Of a DNA stretch of 64,000 nt, positions 1 to 9,119 are shown piece after piece. A program made the translations under genes and the position numbers. Numbering within the stretch: the first letter of the stretch is position 1; every line of letters starts with the position of its first letter. The DNA is taken from assembly GCF_000374825.1 (NCBI RefSeq), contig NZ_KB895380.1:1-64000 (forward strand), written 5' to 3'. The DNA comes from Paenibacillus sanguinis 2301083 = DSM 16941. Its GTDB lineage: Bacteria > Bacillota > Bacilli > Paenibacillales > Paenibacillaceae. Below the pieces are notes generated by a model that saw only the letters and a program-made list of their open reading frames with translations, was not told the origin of the DNA and did not search any database.

Positions 1-270
1 CCTCCCCAGATAAGAACGCCATCTTTCCGCCCGTGCCTGCCCAAGTCTACGGCTACAGCCCTTGGCAGCTTTGGATTTCGTCATGTATTGGTGACTCATC
101 CGACTGCGACCGCCTCCAATTGGATTCGTGTACCTCAGGCCGTGCTTTTGCCTCCGGCTTCCTTCAGATTCCACCTCACGGTGGACACCCTTGCCCTTGG
201 CTAACGGTAGGCGCTTGCCAGCCCCCGCTCGGGACTTTCACCCTAGAGATGACGCCCATGCTGGGCGTAC
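1..270 (-). mobile_element. Group IIC intron, 5' part (domain I), continues beyond window start
   Basis: Read on the minus strand, the sequence begins GTACGCCCAGCATGGGCG and continues with CTAGGGTGAAAGTCCC, AAGGGTGTCC, GGAATCTGAAGGAAGC and GTTCTTATCTGGGGAGG. These blocks, in this order, match what I know of the 5' half of the Oceanobacillus iheyensis group IIC intron, and the first bases fit the GUGYG 5' splice-site consensus with one change (GTACG). The 5' splice site is therefore at 271/270. The insertion point directly follows a rho-independent terminator, which is the known site preference of class C introns. The reverse transcriptase/maturase and 3' end would lie to the left of the window. 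Short plus-strand reading frames here are antisense to this RNA and are not genes. Confidence 0.9.
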
Positions 271-275
271 AATCA

Positions 276-308
276 AAAACGGCCCTCCGCATAGGAGAGG
301 CCGTTTTT
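276..308 (-). terminator. Terminator of galU and insertion target of the intron
   Basis: An inverted repeat (AAAACGGCC ... GGCCGTTTT) with a T-run on the minus strand lies 16 bases past the galU stop codon. The intron begins five bases beyond the T-run. Both flanks of the stem are A/T runs, so it could act in both directions. Confidence 0.85.
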
Positions 309-323
309 TAAAATTAAAGTGTA

Positions 324-1199
324 TTATTTGACCACAGGCTTCAAAATATCCGTCATATAACGAATGAGTTCATCCCGCAGCTCTGGATTTTCTAAAGCAT
401 AGTGAATCGTTGTTTTGATGAAGCCCAGTTTCTCCCCAACATCATGACGTTCCCCGTCAAAATGATAGGCCAGTACCCGCTCCATTTCGCCAAGTGTTGA
501 AATCGCATCCGTCAACTGGATTTCTCCATTCACCCCAACTCGTTGCTGTTCTAATATATCAAAGATAGCCGGAGTTAAAATGTATCTGCCCATAATGGCC
601 AGGTTGGAGGGAGCGGTTCCTATCTCGGGCTTTTCAATTAGTTGATTAGCCAGATATACCCGTTCCTGTATAGCCGTAGGATCGACAATTCCGTAACGAG
701 ATACTTCACTGCTCTCAACTGGCTGTACACCAACGATAGAAGCCTGATGTTCATCATAAACCTGAATCATCTGTTTTAAGCAGGGAACCTCGGATTCAAC
801 AATATCATCGCCAAGTAACACCGCGAACGGTTCATAGCCAATAAATTTACGGGCGCACCAAATCGCATGACCCAAGCCCTTGGGTTCCTTCTGCCGAATA
901 TAATGAATGTCGGCCATATCTGAGGATTTGCGCACCTCTTTGAGAAGCTGAAATTTCCCCTTCTCATGCAAATTGTGTTCCAATTCAAACGAGGTATCAA
1001 AATGATCCTCAATCGCCCGCTTACCTTTACCCGTGACGATAATAATATCCTCGATCCCGGAAGCCACAGCTTCCTCTACTATATATTGGATAGTGGGCTT
1101 GTCCACGATTGGCAGCATTTCCTTGGGCATGGCTTTGGTCGCTGGCAGGAAGCGCGTACCCAGCCCTGCTGCCGGGATAATGGCCTTGCGAATTTTCAT
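324..1199 (-). CDS. galU: UTP--glucose-1-phosphate uridylyltransferase
   Basis: Makes UDP-glucose from UTP and glucose-1-phosphate in the cytoplasm, feeding wall, teichoic-acid and exopolysaccharide synthesis. The 291-residue length is usual for bacterial GalU. The N-terminal nucleotide-binding signature [20 protein letters not shown] (residues 10-29) is intact, followed by the VDKPTIQY segment, and [12 protein letters not shown] (residues 108-119) and LLGDDIVES (128-136) match the family core. Start chosen at 1199, with AGGAG seven bases upstream. It is a monocistronic-looking gene ended by the terminator at 276-308. The nearby exopolysaccharide operon and epimerase could draw on its product. 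Confidence 0.96.
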   Translation of the reverse strand: MKIRKAIIPAAGLGTRFLPATKAMPKEMLPIVDKPTIQYIVEEAVASGIEDIIIVTGKGKRAIEDHFDTSFELEHNLHEKGKFQLLKEVRKSSDMADIHYIRQKEPKGLGHAIWCARKFIGYEPFAVLLGDDIVESEVPCLKQMIQVYDEHQASIVGVQPVESSEVSRYGIVDPTAIQERVYLANQLIEKPEIGTAPSNLAIMGRYILTPAIFDILEQQRVGVNGEIQLTDAISTLGEMERVLAYHFDGERHDVGEKLGFIKTTIHYALENPELRDELIRYMTDILKPVVK

Positions 1200-1282
1200 A
1201 CAACGATCTCCTCATTTCAGGATTGTCCAATGGCTGCTGTCATTATATCACATCCCCCTGGGCGCCTGTAATTATGATATGT

Positions 1283-1318
1283 GAAAAAGCGGACCGGAGA
1301 GAAACTCCGAATCCGCTA
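1283..1318 (-). terminator. Terminator after the SLH phosphatase gene
   Basis: Minus-strand hairpin AGCGGATTCGGAG / CTCCGGTCCGCT followed by five T residues, 31 bases beyond the stop codon at 1350. Confidence 0.8.
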
Positions 1319-1349
1319 CAGCTTATTTTATGCGTAATAAATAGGCCAA

Positions 1350-3845
1350 CTATTGAACAGTCACATGCGCCATGATCCGATCCTGTTCATAAGTGAGCTT
1401 AACGTTATACCCCTCAGCAGTGACAGCATCAAACTCACCTTGAACAGCCTTGGCTGTCGCCACCACCATATCCCGGGAGCCTTCCAGCTTATCGTTAGAA
1501 AAGTCCAGCTTCAGTGTTCCGCCGTTAACTTGCAGTGTGCCGCCGATTTTCAACGTACTATCGGCGTTGACTACAAGCGTGCCAGCTTCCACGCGAACAT
1601 CGCCTGTGCCAAACGCAGTCGCAGATTTAGCCTCCAGCGTTCCTGCTTCCAGCACGGTTCCGCCGCTGTAGCTGTTATCTCCGGTCAAGGTCAGTGTTCC
1701 GTTGCCCTTCTTCGTCAGCCCGCCGCTGCCGGAAATATCATTTCTCCACCAGTCCTGCGCATTGAAGCGCCCTTTGGAAGCGTCCATATCTACCGTTACA
1801 TGGTCCCGGAACGCCCCGTAGCCATCTGCTGCCGTTACCAGGTCGATTCGGCCCCAACCGCCGGACTCGTCCAGCACAGGGTAACCTGAGTCAATGGAGG
1901 TAGTATATAATACCTCTCTGCGCTGCTCATCGGTCAAATACGGCTGGCGGGTCTCCAACAGTGCTTCTGCGCCTTCAGGAACGACAGGCTCCAGCCCCTT
2001 TGTTCCTGTTTGTGGCAGGCCGTAAGTCAGCTTCGCCCGATAGAAGGCTTTGTTGGCGTCATGATCTTCCCATTTTTTCTCATCATATGCGCTCTTGAAG
2101 GTATAATCCTCGGTGACCGTATGCGCATATTCATACAGGCTCATTCCATGTTCCTGAGCCAATTTGCCAAAGACCTCGCCTGCATTCGCATAGGCCTTCT
2201 CCAGCACTTCCTTGTTCTCTGGCTTGTTCAGCGCATAGGCCGTCATCGCGGTCGCCTGGATTCTCGCGCCAATCACATCCAGCGGTGAATGCATTCCGGT
2301 GACGATGCGGTTTTCTCCCATTTGGGCTGCTCTGGTCAAAAATTCAGCATATCGTTCCGGCGTCGCGTAAGCAAAGGCAAATGTAGTCAGGTATGCCGCA
2401 CTAGTATGTCCACTTGGATAGGCTCCGTCCTTCCCCCGACCGTCTTCAGCAATTCTTCTTACATAGCGTAAAGCAGGAATTACCTCAACCTTGGTCTCAT
2501 ATTGCTGATAATGCTTCTCTCCCGTTGACTTTTTCCCTCCAGAGGCCAAGGGCTCCTCTGTCTTCTCCCCTTCACCCAGGGTTTCCCATACCGCTACTCC
2601 CTGTTCGTTAACAACCTCTACAACCTCGCCCTTGGAATTCATTCTCCAAGGTCTTGGAGAAGAGAAGAAATATTTAGAAGGATTGGAGGAGGCCGGTGTC
2701 TTAAAGCGAATCAAATCGACCAAGCCAACCATATCCGCAAGCTCCGAATTAGCCCAATCCTTGCCCAACCCTTGACTTTCATCCTCCACCGTCTCTTCGG
2801 TCAATACAATATTCATTTCATCAATGCTGCGTTCCACACTTGTCATTGGCTTGATAATATCCACATAGGTATTAGCCAGGGGACCAAAGGCATCCATCAT
2901 ACTATAGATTTTATCTCTCTGATCATCATAGTAGGCGGCAAGAGCCTCTTCATCGGTGCGATTTTGCGTAACATCCTCCACATATTTAATATTGGCCACC
3001 CATGCCGCTTGATTTCTGATCTCTTCCTTGGCATAGGTCTTCTTATCGGCAACTTTGGCCTTGGCATCATTTTTATAGCCATCAAAATAAGGAGTTGGTC
3101 CATCTCCATATTTGGCAACCTTGCCATTCGCCCCTTCCTTGGTTAACGCCGTTCCATCTCTCCAATCCGCCTGATTCATCGACCATATCTGATCAAAACC
3201 GTCTAGAATTTGAACAAACGGATTAGTGGCAGCGATATTCTTCAAAGTATCGTCATCCGCGTTCGCTCCATGCCGAATAGCCGATAAAGACCCTTGACCT
3301 TCAACCATCCCATTCGCATCCACCGCATGAACTAATGCAACAACAGCCTCGGCGCGAGTCATAGACTGCAAAGGCTTGAAGCTGCCATCCTTATAGCCTG
3401 CAAGCAAATTTTTTGCTACAACTGCACCTACAGCCCCCTTGCTCGACGCTGCGATGGAACCAGCATCCGTAAACACATCGGCGGCTCCCTCATTCTCTTC
3501 CAGGTTCATCATACCGGCGATGATCCGGGCTGCCTCCTGACGTGTTAAAGGCGCCTGTGGCTTATTCGTCTGATCCGCATAACCATTCGTATTGCCAAAA
3601 GCGCGATTCACCAAGCTCATGAACTCCGCTCTCGTAATAACCTTGTCCGGTCTGAAGGAATGATCCGAATATCCGCGCACCCATCCCTCATTCATCCAGG
3701 CCTGTATCTTGGCCTCTGCCCAGTGTCCCTTAATATCAGAGAATGAAACCTCCCGATCGACTGCCAAGGTTTGACCCGCAAAAGTTGGACTGGCCATAGA
3801 TAACAACAAAAGAGCTGCCAGTGATTTTTTCCATGATATTCTCAT
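1350..3845 (-). CDS. SLH-domain surface protein with PAP2 acid phosphatase domain and beta-strand repeat
   Basis: Predicted secreted, wall-anchored phosphatase of 831 residues. A signal peptide (residues 1-23, SPTFA cleavage) is followed by one clear SLH module (about 35-85: FSDIKGHWAEAKIQAWMNEG, GYSDHSFRPDKVITRAEF) and two weaker ones to about 175. The middle resembles class A/PAP2 phosphatases, with PSGHTSAAY near 478 and GENRIVTGMHSPLDVIGAR near 512-530 carrying the expected arginine and histidines. The C-terminus (about 700-790) has a GNGTLTLTGDNSYSGGT motif typical of autotransporter-associated beta-strand repeats, unusual in a Gram-positive protein. Substrate is unknown; the SLH modules imply attachment to the cell wall polymer. 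Start at 3845 has a GGGGAG 15 bases upstream, rather far. Confidence 0.85.
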   Translation of the reverse strand: MRISWKKSLAALLLLSMASPTFAGQTLAVDREVSFSDIKGHWAEAKIQAWMNEGWVRGYSDHSFRPDKVITRAEFMSLVNRAFGNTNGYADQTNKPQAPLTRQEAARIIAGMMNLEENEGAADVFTDAGSIAASSKGAVGAVVAKNLLAGYKDGSFKPLQSMTRAEAVVALVHAVDANGMVEGQGSLSAIRHGANADDDTLKNIAATNPFVQILDGFDQIWSMNQADWRDGTALTKEGANGKVAKYGDGPTPYFDGYKNDAKAKVADKKTYAKEEIRNQAAWVANIKYVEDVTQNRTDEEALAAYYDDQRDKIYSMMDAFGPLANTYVDIIKPMTSVERSIDEMNIVLTEETVEDESQGLGKDWANSELADMVGLVDLIRFKTPASSNPSKYFFSSPRPWRMNSKGEVVEVVNEQGVAVWETLGEGEKTEEPLASGGKKSTGEKHYQQYETKVEVIPALRYVRRIAEDGRGKDGAYPSGHTSAAYLTTFAFAYATPERYAEFLTRAAQMGENRIVTGMHSPLDVIGARIQATAMTAYALNKPENKEVLEKAYANAGEVFGKLAQEHGMSLYEYAHTVTEDYTFKSAYDEKKWEDHDANKAFYRAKLTYGLPQTGTKGLEPVVPEGAEALLETRQPYLTDEQRREVLYTTSIDSGYPVLDESGGWGRIDLVTAADGYGAFRDHVTVDMDASKGRFNAQDWWRNDISGSGGLTKKGNGTLTLTGDNSYSGGTVLEAGTLEAKSATAFGTGDVRVEAGTLVVNADSTLKIGGTLQVNGGTLKLDFSNDKLEGSRDMVVATAKAVQGEFDAVTAEGYNVKLTYEQDRIMAHVTVQ

Positions 3846-3916
3846 AACTGCAACAACACGCTCCCCTTCTCACAAATAGTTTACGGCGTTACTTTAGCAT
3901 CCGGGGGCGTCTGGCA

Positions 3917-3945
3917 GCTATAGAACAAATTCCGCTTTATATCAA
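3917..3945 (-). promoter_or_regulatory. Sigma-A-type promoter for the SLH phosphatase
   Basis: On the minus strand TTGATA (3945-3940), a 17-base spacer and TATAGC (3922-3917), about 70 bases upstream of the start codon. The -10 box is imperfect. The rest of the 308-base gap (3846-4153) holds only the promoter and ribosome binding site of the divergent gene. Confidence 0.5.
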
Positions 3946-4106
3946 ATTCGTACGTTCTGTCCCTTGATCTACAGAGAAAATCTGACGAATAATACATTCG
4001 TAAAATGGAGTGTAGATGTTTGTAAAAAAACATTAACATGAGGTAAATTTTTATTCGGTAGTTTGTTAAATTTTGATCAAGCTGATTTGGCGTCACAGCG
4101 CTATTG

Positions 4107-4112
4107 TATAAT
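4107..4112 (+). promoter_or_regulatory. -10 box of the AraC-type sensor gene
   Basis: Perfect TATAAT 42 bases before the start codon at 4154. No good -35 box lies at 16-18 bases upstream (GATTTG at 17), so an activator may be needed. AAGGAGG precedes the start by seven bases. Confidence 0.5.
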
Positions 4113-4153
4113 GATGAAGTCATCTGGAAGCCAACAAAGAAGGAGGATACAAG

Positions 4154-6415
4154 ATGCAGACGCCCTTCCAGTCAGTAAAATTCAGGATGGTTTTCTCCTA
4201 TCTCACTATCGTTCTTGTCATTGCGCTTCTGTTCGGTTCGGTCCTCTATCTCTTCTTTTCTCATCAGTACAGGAAAGAACTTCGTATCAACAAGCAAGTC
4301 ATGTTAAAGGGCACCGTCAATTATATGGAGAGCTCCGTCATCGAGCGAGTTAATCAGATCTATCTGTCTCTGGCCTTGGGTGGCCCTGTCAATATCGATA
4401 TAAATAGCTTGAAAGGAAATCACAGCAAAATCCTGGATATCCAGCAGATGCTTAATCATCAGGTGCAGAGTCATGCTGATTTGATTCAGGCTATTCATGT
4501 ATACGACGCGGAAAATCACTTCATGATTTCTTCGGTGTATGGGCTGCTGCTCTACGAGAATATGCCAGCAACAACGGATTATAGGGCTGATTGGATTACT
4601 GCCATGAAAGAGACAAAGGATAGCTCCTTATGGATGCCAACACGCCTGGTGCCTCAGGATGCTTATACAAGACTGTCTGAACAAAGCATGCTGAATCCGT
4701 TAATCACCTATGTTCACAGCTATCCGTTCCAATCCTCAGGACAAGAAGGTAAAGTCTTGATTGCTATTGATATCAAGGAATCGGCGATCAGTCAGATCAT
4801 GAAGGATATGCTGCCAACAGACTATGAGGGCACATTTATTGTAGACCAGGATGGAACCATCCTGTCTGCTGCCGACAAGTCTTTGCTGGGGACTCCCTTG
4901 AAGAAGAATTTCGCACGATCAGAAAAAAGCCATGTTATTTCCAAAGAGCCATTCATGGGGAACAACTGGACCATATACACCAAGACGCCTAACAAGAGCT
5001 TTTATACTAAAATAGATAACTTGAAGACCGCTTCACTCCTTCTTTGCTTGTTGGCTGTCCTGGTCGGCATTGCCATGTCATCCATCTTCACCGCCGCCAG
5101 CTACAGTCCTCTAAGACGCATTCTAAATAATATCAAGAGCCGGACCAACAGCCAGGACAGTTTACGGCAAAATGAATACCGATTCATTGATTCCGCGATC
5201 GACAACCTGTCCAATAAAGTCAATAGTCTGGAGGAGACCCTGCAAGCCAATCATAAGATTATCAAGCATAACATTATTCTTAATATGTTAAATAACCGGT
5301 TTACAGCCGAGGAACTAACAGAGCAGCTCCAGTCCATTCATGTCTCGACAGCTTATGTCCGCTTCCGTTGCATCGTGATCGACCCTGTCAGTGAGAAATG
5401 GAAGGAGCTGCAGCCCCGGCAGCTGCAGCACACGTTGTACAGCATGATTGACCAGTTGGAGACCGCAGAATTCGGTGGAACCCGGCTGCTTGCCGAAGAA
5501 TTGCAGGATCACAAAATAGCGGTCGTTATCTGCACCAACCAACCCGAAGAGCCGCTTACCCATCAGATTGCAAGCTTCATTCTTTCCGAGGTGAAAAGCA
5601 GGTTCGGTCTTGAATTTGTCTTAGCGTTAGGGAGCTGGGTAGCGCAACCGCTGGAGATACACACCAGCTATCGTGAAGCCAGCAGTTTGATTCAATACAG
5701 CTACTTTCTATCTGATCCTTCGGTCATTCAAGACCTCAAGCTGCTAGGCAGAGAAACCAGCCATCTGGAAATGCCGGACTCCTACCTTACGAACTATGAG
5801 AAGAAGCTGCAAGCCCGAGATTTAGCGGGGACGGTTCAGGCCATTCAGGAGATTGTACAAACGTTGAAGGAGGATATGTATTCTGCAGAATATAGCCGCA
5901 TCATTTTGTTGAAGATGGTGTCCATCTACGCTGACTGTATCAATCAAGTGCGCCTGCAGCCTGCCGAGACAAGCTCTATGAATTTATATAAGCAGTACAT
6001 GTCGTTCTATCATATTGACCGATATGCGGAATGGATGATTCAGCAGGTAACCGAATTTATCCGGCAGATGGAGAAGCGAAGCGAGGCCAGAAACATCGAC
6101 ACCATCTCCGCCGTCAAGGCCTATGTGCAAGAGCATCTATCGGAAGATCTCACCCTGGAGCATGTATCGGAGCAAGTATTTATCAGTCCGAAGTATCTCA
6201 GTAAAATGTTCAAGGAAGAAACCGGCATCGCCTACTCCGAATATGTTACGAATCAGCGGATGGAGCGAGCGCGTGAGCTGATGTTGCACCGGGAATTTAC
6301 CGTTGAGCAAATCGCCAATACGGTCGGCTATCGCACCCCTGCCTATTTCATTAAACGATTCAAGGAAATCCACGGCTGCACACCCAAGCATTTTATGCGC
6401 AGCCTGATGAATTAA
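4154..6415 (+). CDS. Membrane-bound AraC-family regulator with extracellular sensor domain
   Basis: One-piece sensor and transcription factor of 753 residues. Membrane helices lie at about 12-35 and 291-316. The roughly 255-residue loop between them is extracellular and resembles Cache-type ligand sensors (FIVDQDGTILSAADKSLLG near 228-246). A cytoplasmic linker leads to a C-terminal double helix-turn-helix AraC domain (about 650-750), with ISPKYLSKMFKEETG in the first motif and VGYRTPAYFIKRFKEIHG in the second. Such proteins in Paenibacillus normally control an adjacent carbohydrate ABC transporter; here the neighbour is the solute-binding lipoprotein at 6484, 68 bases downstream in the same direction. 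Start supported by AAGGAGG seven bases upstream. Confidence 0.88.
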   Translation: MQTPFQSVKFRMVFSYLTIVLVIALLFGSVLYLFFSHQYRKELRINKQVMLKGTVNYMESSVIERVNQIYLSLALGGPVNIDINSLKGNHSKILDIQQMLNHQVQSHADLIQAIHVYDAENHFMISSVYGLLLYENMPATTDYRADWITAMKETKDSSLWMPTRLVPQDAYTRLSEQSMLNPLITYVHSYPFQSSGQEGKVLIAIDIKESAISQIMKDMLPTDYEGTFIVDQDGTILSAADKSLLGTPLKKNFARSEKSHVISKEPFMGNNWTIYTKTPNKSFYTKIDNLKTASLLLCLLAVLVGIAMSSIFTAASYSPLRRILNNIKSRTNSQDSLRQNEYRFIDSAIDNLSNKVNSLEETLQANHKIIKHNIILNMLNNRFTAEELTEQLQSIHVSTAYVRFRCIVIDPVSEKWKELQPRQLQHTLYSMIDQLETAEFGGTRLLAEELQDHKIAVVICTNQPEEPLTHQIASFILSEVKSRFGLEFVLALGSWVAQPLEIHTSYREASSLIQYSYFLSDPSVIQDLKLLGRETSHLEMPDSYLTNYEKKLQARDLAGTVQAIQEIVQTLKEDMYSAEYSRIILLKMVSIYADCINQVRLQPAETSSMNLYKQYMSFYHIDRYAEWMIQQVTEFIRQMEKRSEARNIDTISAVKAYVQEHLSEDLTLEHVSEQVFISPKYLSKMFKEETGIAYSEYVTNQRMERARELMLHREFTVEQIANTVGYRTPAYFIKRFKEIHGCTPKHFMRSLMN

Positions 6416-6435
6416 TAAGCTTACTGACCTCTCCC

Positions 6436-6460
6436 TGCTATGATGGAGCAGGTTTTATCA
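6436..6460 (+). terminator. Weak hairpin between regulator and lipoprotein genes
   Basis: CCTGCT/AGCAGG stem of six pairs followed by TTTTATC. It may give partial termination, so the lipoprotein could be expressed below or apart from the regulator. Confidence 0.35.
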
Positions 6461-6483
6461 TTCAACATAAGGAGGTAGCCGCC

Positions 6484-8124
6484 ATGAACCTTAAACTAAC
6501 AAGAATCCTGCTCCTGCTGATCACGGCGCTGCCTCTGATTGCATTTACTGGCGGGTGTTCCGTTTCAGAGCAGGCAGGAGATCAAGTCCAGCCCCGAAAC
6601 CCCGCCGCCAGCTCCGGGAAGACTGCAGCCGAGCCGCCACGCTATACGATTTCATGGACGATGCATCAAAATGTGCCGGTTCCTGAGAATGCCGAGATGC
6701 TGACTTATGTTGAGCATTTATTTAATGTCGACCTGGACGTTTGGAATCTGCAGAACAACCGCTATGAGGAATTGCTGGACTTGAAGCTGGCCCAGGGCCA
6801 AATCCCAGACCTGTTCCGAATCAGGCAGCCCCAGGATTTGCTTAAATATCAAATGCAAGGGGTATTGGCAGAAATTCCAGTGCAGCTGCTTAAGCAGCAC
6901 GCGCCTGACATTGTAGAGCGAATCCGTGAGTTTAATCCACGTTATCTGGATTACGGACAAATCGACGGCAGCTTGTATGGCATTCCGGTCATTAATTCCA
7001 CCAATGTGTATCGAGTTCCTGTCGTTTATCGAGAGGACTGGCTAAAACAGCTCGATCTGGAGGTTCCGGAGACATTAGATGAGCTGGAGAACGTATTATA
7101 CGCCTTTGCTAAAAAGGATCCCGATGGCAATGGGAAGCAGGATACGTATGGTTTGTCCAAGGAAGGCATGAACGTCGTGTTTGGCGCTTTTGGACAAGCT
7201 GTTTTTACGGAGCAGTTGTATTTTAATCGCAAAAATGATCAGCTTGTGATCGGTGCTGTAGAGCCTGAGATGAAGGAGGCGCTAGCTTACTTGCAAAAGT
7301 GGTACAGGGACGGGATCATTGACCCTGAGTTTATCACAGGGGAAAATAAAGGCGGCTATAAGCATTTATCGCATGCCTTCATCAATGGCAAAATCGGGAT
7401 GACCTCGATGGGCAACTATTACCATTGGATTCAAGAGGGAGACTACCAGGTTCTTAATGAATACGGTCAAGAGGTCCCGATTGAAGCCTCGTTTAACGTA
7501 GCTGAGCTTCTAAAGAAGAACCCGGCTGCCGATATTGTATTTGGCTCTCCAGTAATTGGCCCTGAGGGGCATAGCGGTTCAAAGGCTTACAATTTGCTGA
7601 TGAGCTTCATGGCTATCGGAGCAAATGCTGTGAACGAGCCAGGAAAGCTGGAGCAGATTCTTGAGATACTGAATGATGTCAGTGCCAATCCCGACCCCGT
7701 GGAACAGATCAAAATGGAATATGGTCTCCCGGGAAAGCACTGGGACTGGAGCGATGCAGACTCAAGGGAGTTCCACCTGCTATCTCCCTATAAAAGTATG
7801 GATAACTACACCAACCTGATCGGCTCCCGTATCGGTATGGAGGTTCCAGGCTCGGGTCTGGATCGGCGGGAGAAGTGGGCTGCCTCCATGGGCCTGGAGG
7901 AGCATGGTATTTATAATCTTCTGGAAGTGGCCACTCCTTCCCTGATTCAATACTCATCCGAATTGATCCGTATGAGAGATAAGGCGTACATTTCCATCAT
8001 CACCGGCGATCAGCCTGTCGAATACTTTGATACCTTTGTGAATGAGTTTATGGAGGCAGGCGGAAGACAGATCCTGCATGAAGCTAATGAGTGGTACAAG
8101 CCCCTGAGCACCGCCTCCCGGTAA
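6484..8124 (+). CDS. Extracellular solute-binding lipoprotein (YtcQ/LplA type)
   Basis: Substrate-binding component of a carbohydrate ABC importer, 546 residues. A signal peptide of about 24 residues ends in a lipobox (TGGCS), so the mature protein should be a membrane-tethered lipoprotein. DPDGNGKQDTYGLS (near 203-216) is the Asp-rich loop seen in many members of this family, and the C-terminal EYFDTFVNEFMEAGG segment is also typical. No permease or ATPase genes follow, so the binding protein must use components encoded elsewhere, or may serve the sensor at 4154. Substrate cannot be read from sequence. AAGGAGG lies eight bases before the start. Confidence 0.85.
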   Translation: MNLKLTRILLLLITALPLIAFTGGCSVSEQAGDQVQPRNPAASSGKTAAEPPRYTISWTMHQNVPVPENAEMLTYVEHLFNVDLDVWNLQNNRYEELLDLKLAQGQIPDLFRIRQPQDLLKYQMQGVLAEIPVQLLKQHAPDIVERIREFNPRYLDYGQIDGSLYGIPVINSTNVYRVPVVYREDWLKQLDLEVPETLDELENVLYAFAKKDPDGNGKQDTYGLSKEGMNVVFGAFGQAVFTEQLYFNRKNDQLVIGAVEPEMKEALAYLQKWYRDGIIDPEFITGENKGGYKHLSHAFINGKIGMTSMGNYYHWIQEGDYQVLNEYGQEVPIEASFNVAELLKKNPAADIVFGSPVIGPEGHSGSKAYNLLMSFMAIGANAVNEPGKLEQILEILNDVSANPDPVEQIKMEYGLPGKHWDWSDADSREFHLLSPYKSMDNYTNLIGSRIGMEVPGSGLDRREKWAASMGLEEHGIYNLLEVATPSLIQYSSELIRMRDKAYISIITGDQPVEYFDTFVNEFMEAGGRQILHEANEWYKPLSTASR

Positions 8125-8182
8125 ATCTCTGCATTGACAGATTGCCAGCTATACGGCTGGCTATTCATTGTAATCGCAAGAA

Positions 8183-8213
8183 GGGTGGACCCGGAATAGC
8201 TCCGAATCCACCC
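8183..8213. terminator. Hairpin between convergent genes
   Basis: GGGTGGA-cc-CGGA / TCCG-aa-TCCACCC, with only weak T content on either side. It lies between two genes ending toward each other and may serve both. Confidence 0.45.
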
Positions 8214-8262
8214 ATAAATCTGACCTGACTTTATCTATTTCGTTTTCCGTTATTTCGAACCA

Positions 8263-8466
8263 TTAATGACTACGCCATTTCCCTGACACTCTTGTCCACC
8301 AAGGCTGCTCTTCTTCCAGAAACAGTGGCGGACGATCCAGATCCGGGGCAGGCAATCGATGCTCATTGCCAAATTCGATCTTGCGATACTCGTGCTCACC
8401 GTCCAGACCTAATCGGCCATGAATCCGGGTTACAGCTGATTGCATTTCGAGGAATCCTTCAAACAT
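8263..8466 (-). CDS. Small hypothetical protein
   Basis: A 67-residue highly charged protein that I do not recognise. The start at 8466 has a perfect AGGAGG nine bases upstream; a GTG at 8475 would abut that site and is unlikely. The product contains many Glu, Arg and Pro residues (LPAPDLDRPPLFLEEEQPWW) and has no signal peptide or membrane segment. A possible -10 box lies 190 bases upstream. The good ribosome binding site and protein-like composition argue for a real gene; the function is unknown. Confidence 0.5.
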   Translation of the reverse strand: MFEGFLEMQSAVTRIHGRLGLDGEHEYRKIEFGNEHRLPAPDLDRPPLFLEEEQPWWTRVSGKWRSH

Positions 8467-8652
8467 CACGATCACCCTCCTGGGAATGTCGAGCGATACT
8501 CTCAGACTGCCTCTTGCAACATTTTTAATGGATGACCCTAACTTACTTGCCTCATGGCTGGATGTTCAAGCAGCACCTCATCACACGGTTCTACCTTCAC
8601 CAGCCATTTATGCAATCTGCCAGGATCGCTCTTTAATTTTGTTTACGTTTAC

Positions 8653-8681
8653 ATTATATCATATTGGAATGGTTTGATGCA
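8653..8681 (-). promoter_or_regulatory. Possible promoter of the small hypothetical gene
   Basis: Minus-strand TATAAT (8658-8653) with a poor -35 hexamer (TGCATC) at 17 bases. The rest of 8476-9119 holds no gene I can support; it contains the hairpin at 8805-8834 and the inverted-repeat element at 8878-9052. Confidence 0.3.
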
Positions 8682-8804
8682 GCCTGGAGGCTTGATTTGG
8701 CGCCTTTTCATGCCATCTTCACAAACCCTCCACATGTTGTCCTCATTGGAAAAACGAGTGTCTTTGCCAGGTGCATCTTTTGTGCCTGCGTCACGAAAAA
8801 GAGT

Positions 8805-8834
8805 CTTTATGGGCCGGCATTTTCGGCCATAAAG
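8805..8834. repeat. Intergenic hairpin
   Basis: CTTTATGG-g-CCG / CGG-CCATAAAG with a seven-base loop. On the minus strand TTTTT appears a few bases beyond the stem, so it might be a displaced terminator of the gene ending at 9120. Confidence 0.4.
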
Positions 8835-8877
8835 AAGGCTCAAAACGAAAATCAATGCTTGTCATGTGGACGATGAG

Positions 8878-9052
8878 GCGCTGCGGGTTCGTAGGGTTCT
8901 TCCGATCGCTATTGTTCATGGATTTTCCTGATTCAATAAATTCTTATAAGGTTGAAATCCACTCGCAAAGGCGACCAAGCGTAGGCTTTCGATGTAGCTT
9001 TCTTTCAGAAAGCTTTAAGTTTCTCCAGAATCCCTACGACCCTCCGCTCTGT
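8878..9052. repeat. Inverted-repeat element (about 175 bases)
   Basis: The left arm (GCGGGTTCGTAGGGTTCTT, 8883-8901) and the right arm (AGAATCCCTACGACCCTCCG, 9029-9048) are imperfect reverse complements enclosing about 125 bases. There is no coding potential. It has the form of a non-autonomous or structured repeat unrelated to the GTTCAAAAAGTC family. Confidence 0.4.
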
Positions 9053-9119
9053 ACATCCCTGTTGGCAAGCACTGATTTTTAGATTGAGCCATAAAGACTC
9101 TATCATTATGCATACCTAT

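Noticed and set aside
33-331. Short plus-strand proteins at the window start
   Set aside because: They are antisense to the group IIC intron RNA; similar open frames are commonly misannotated there.
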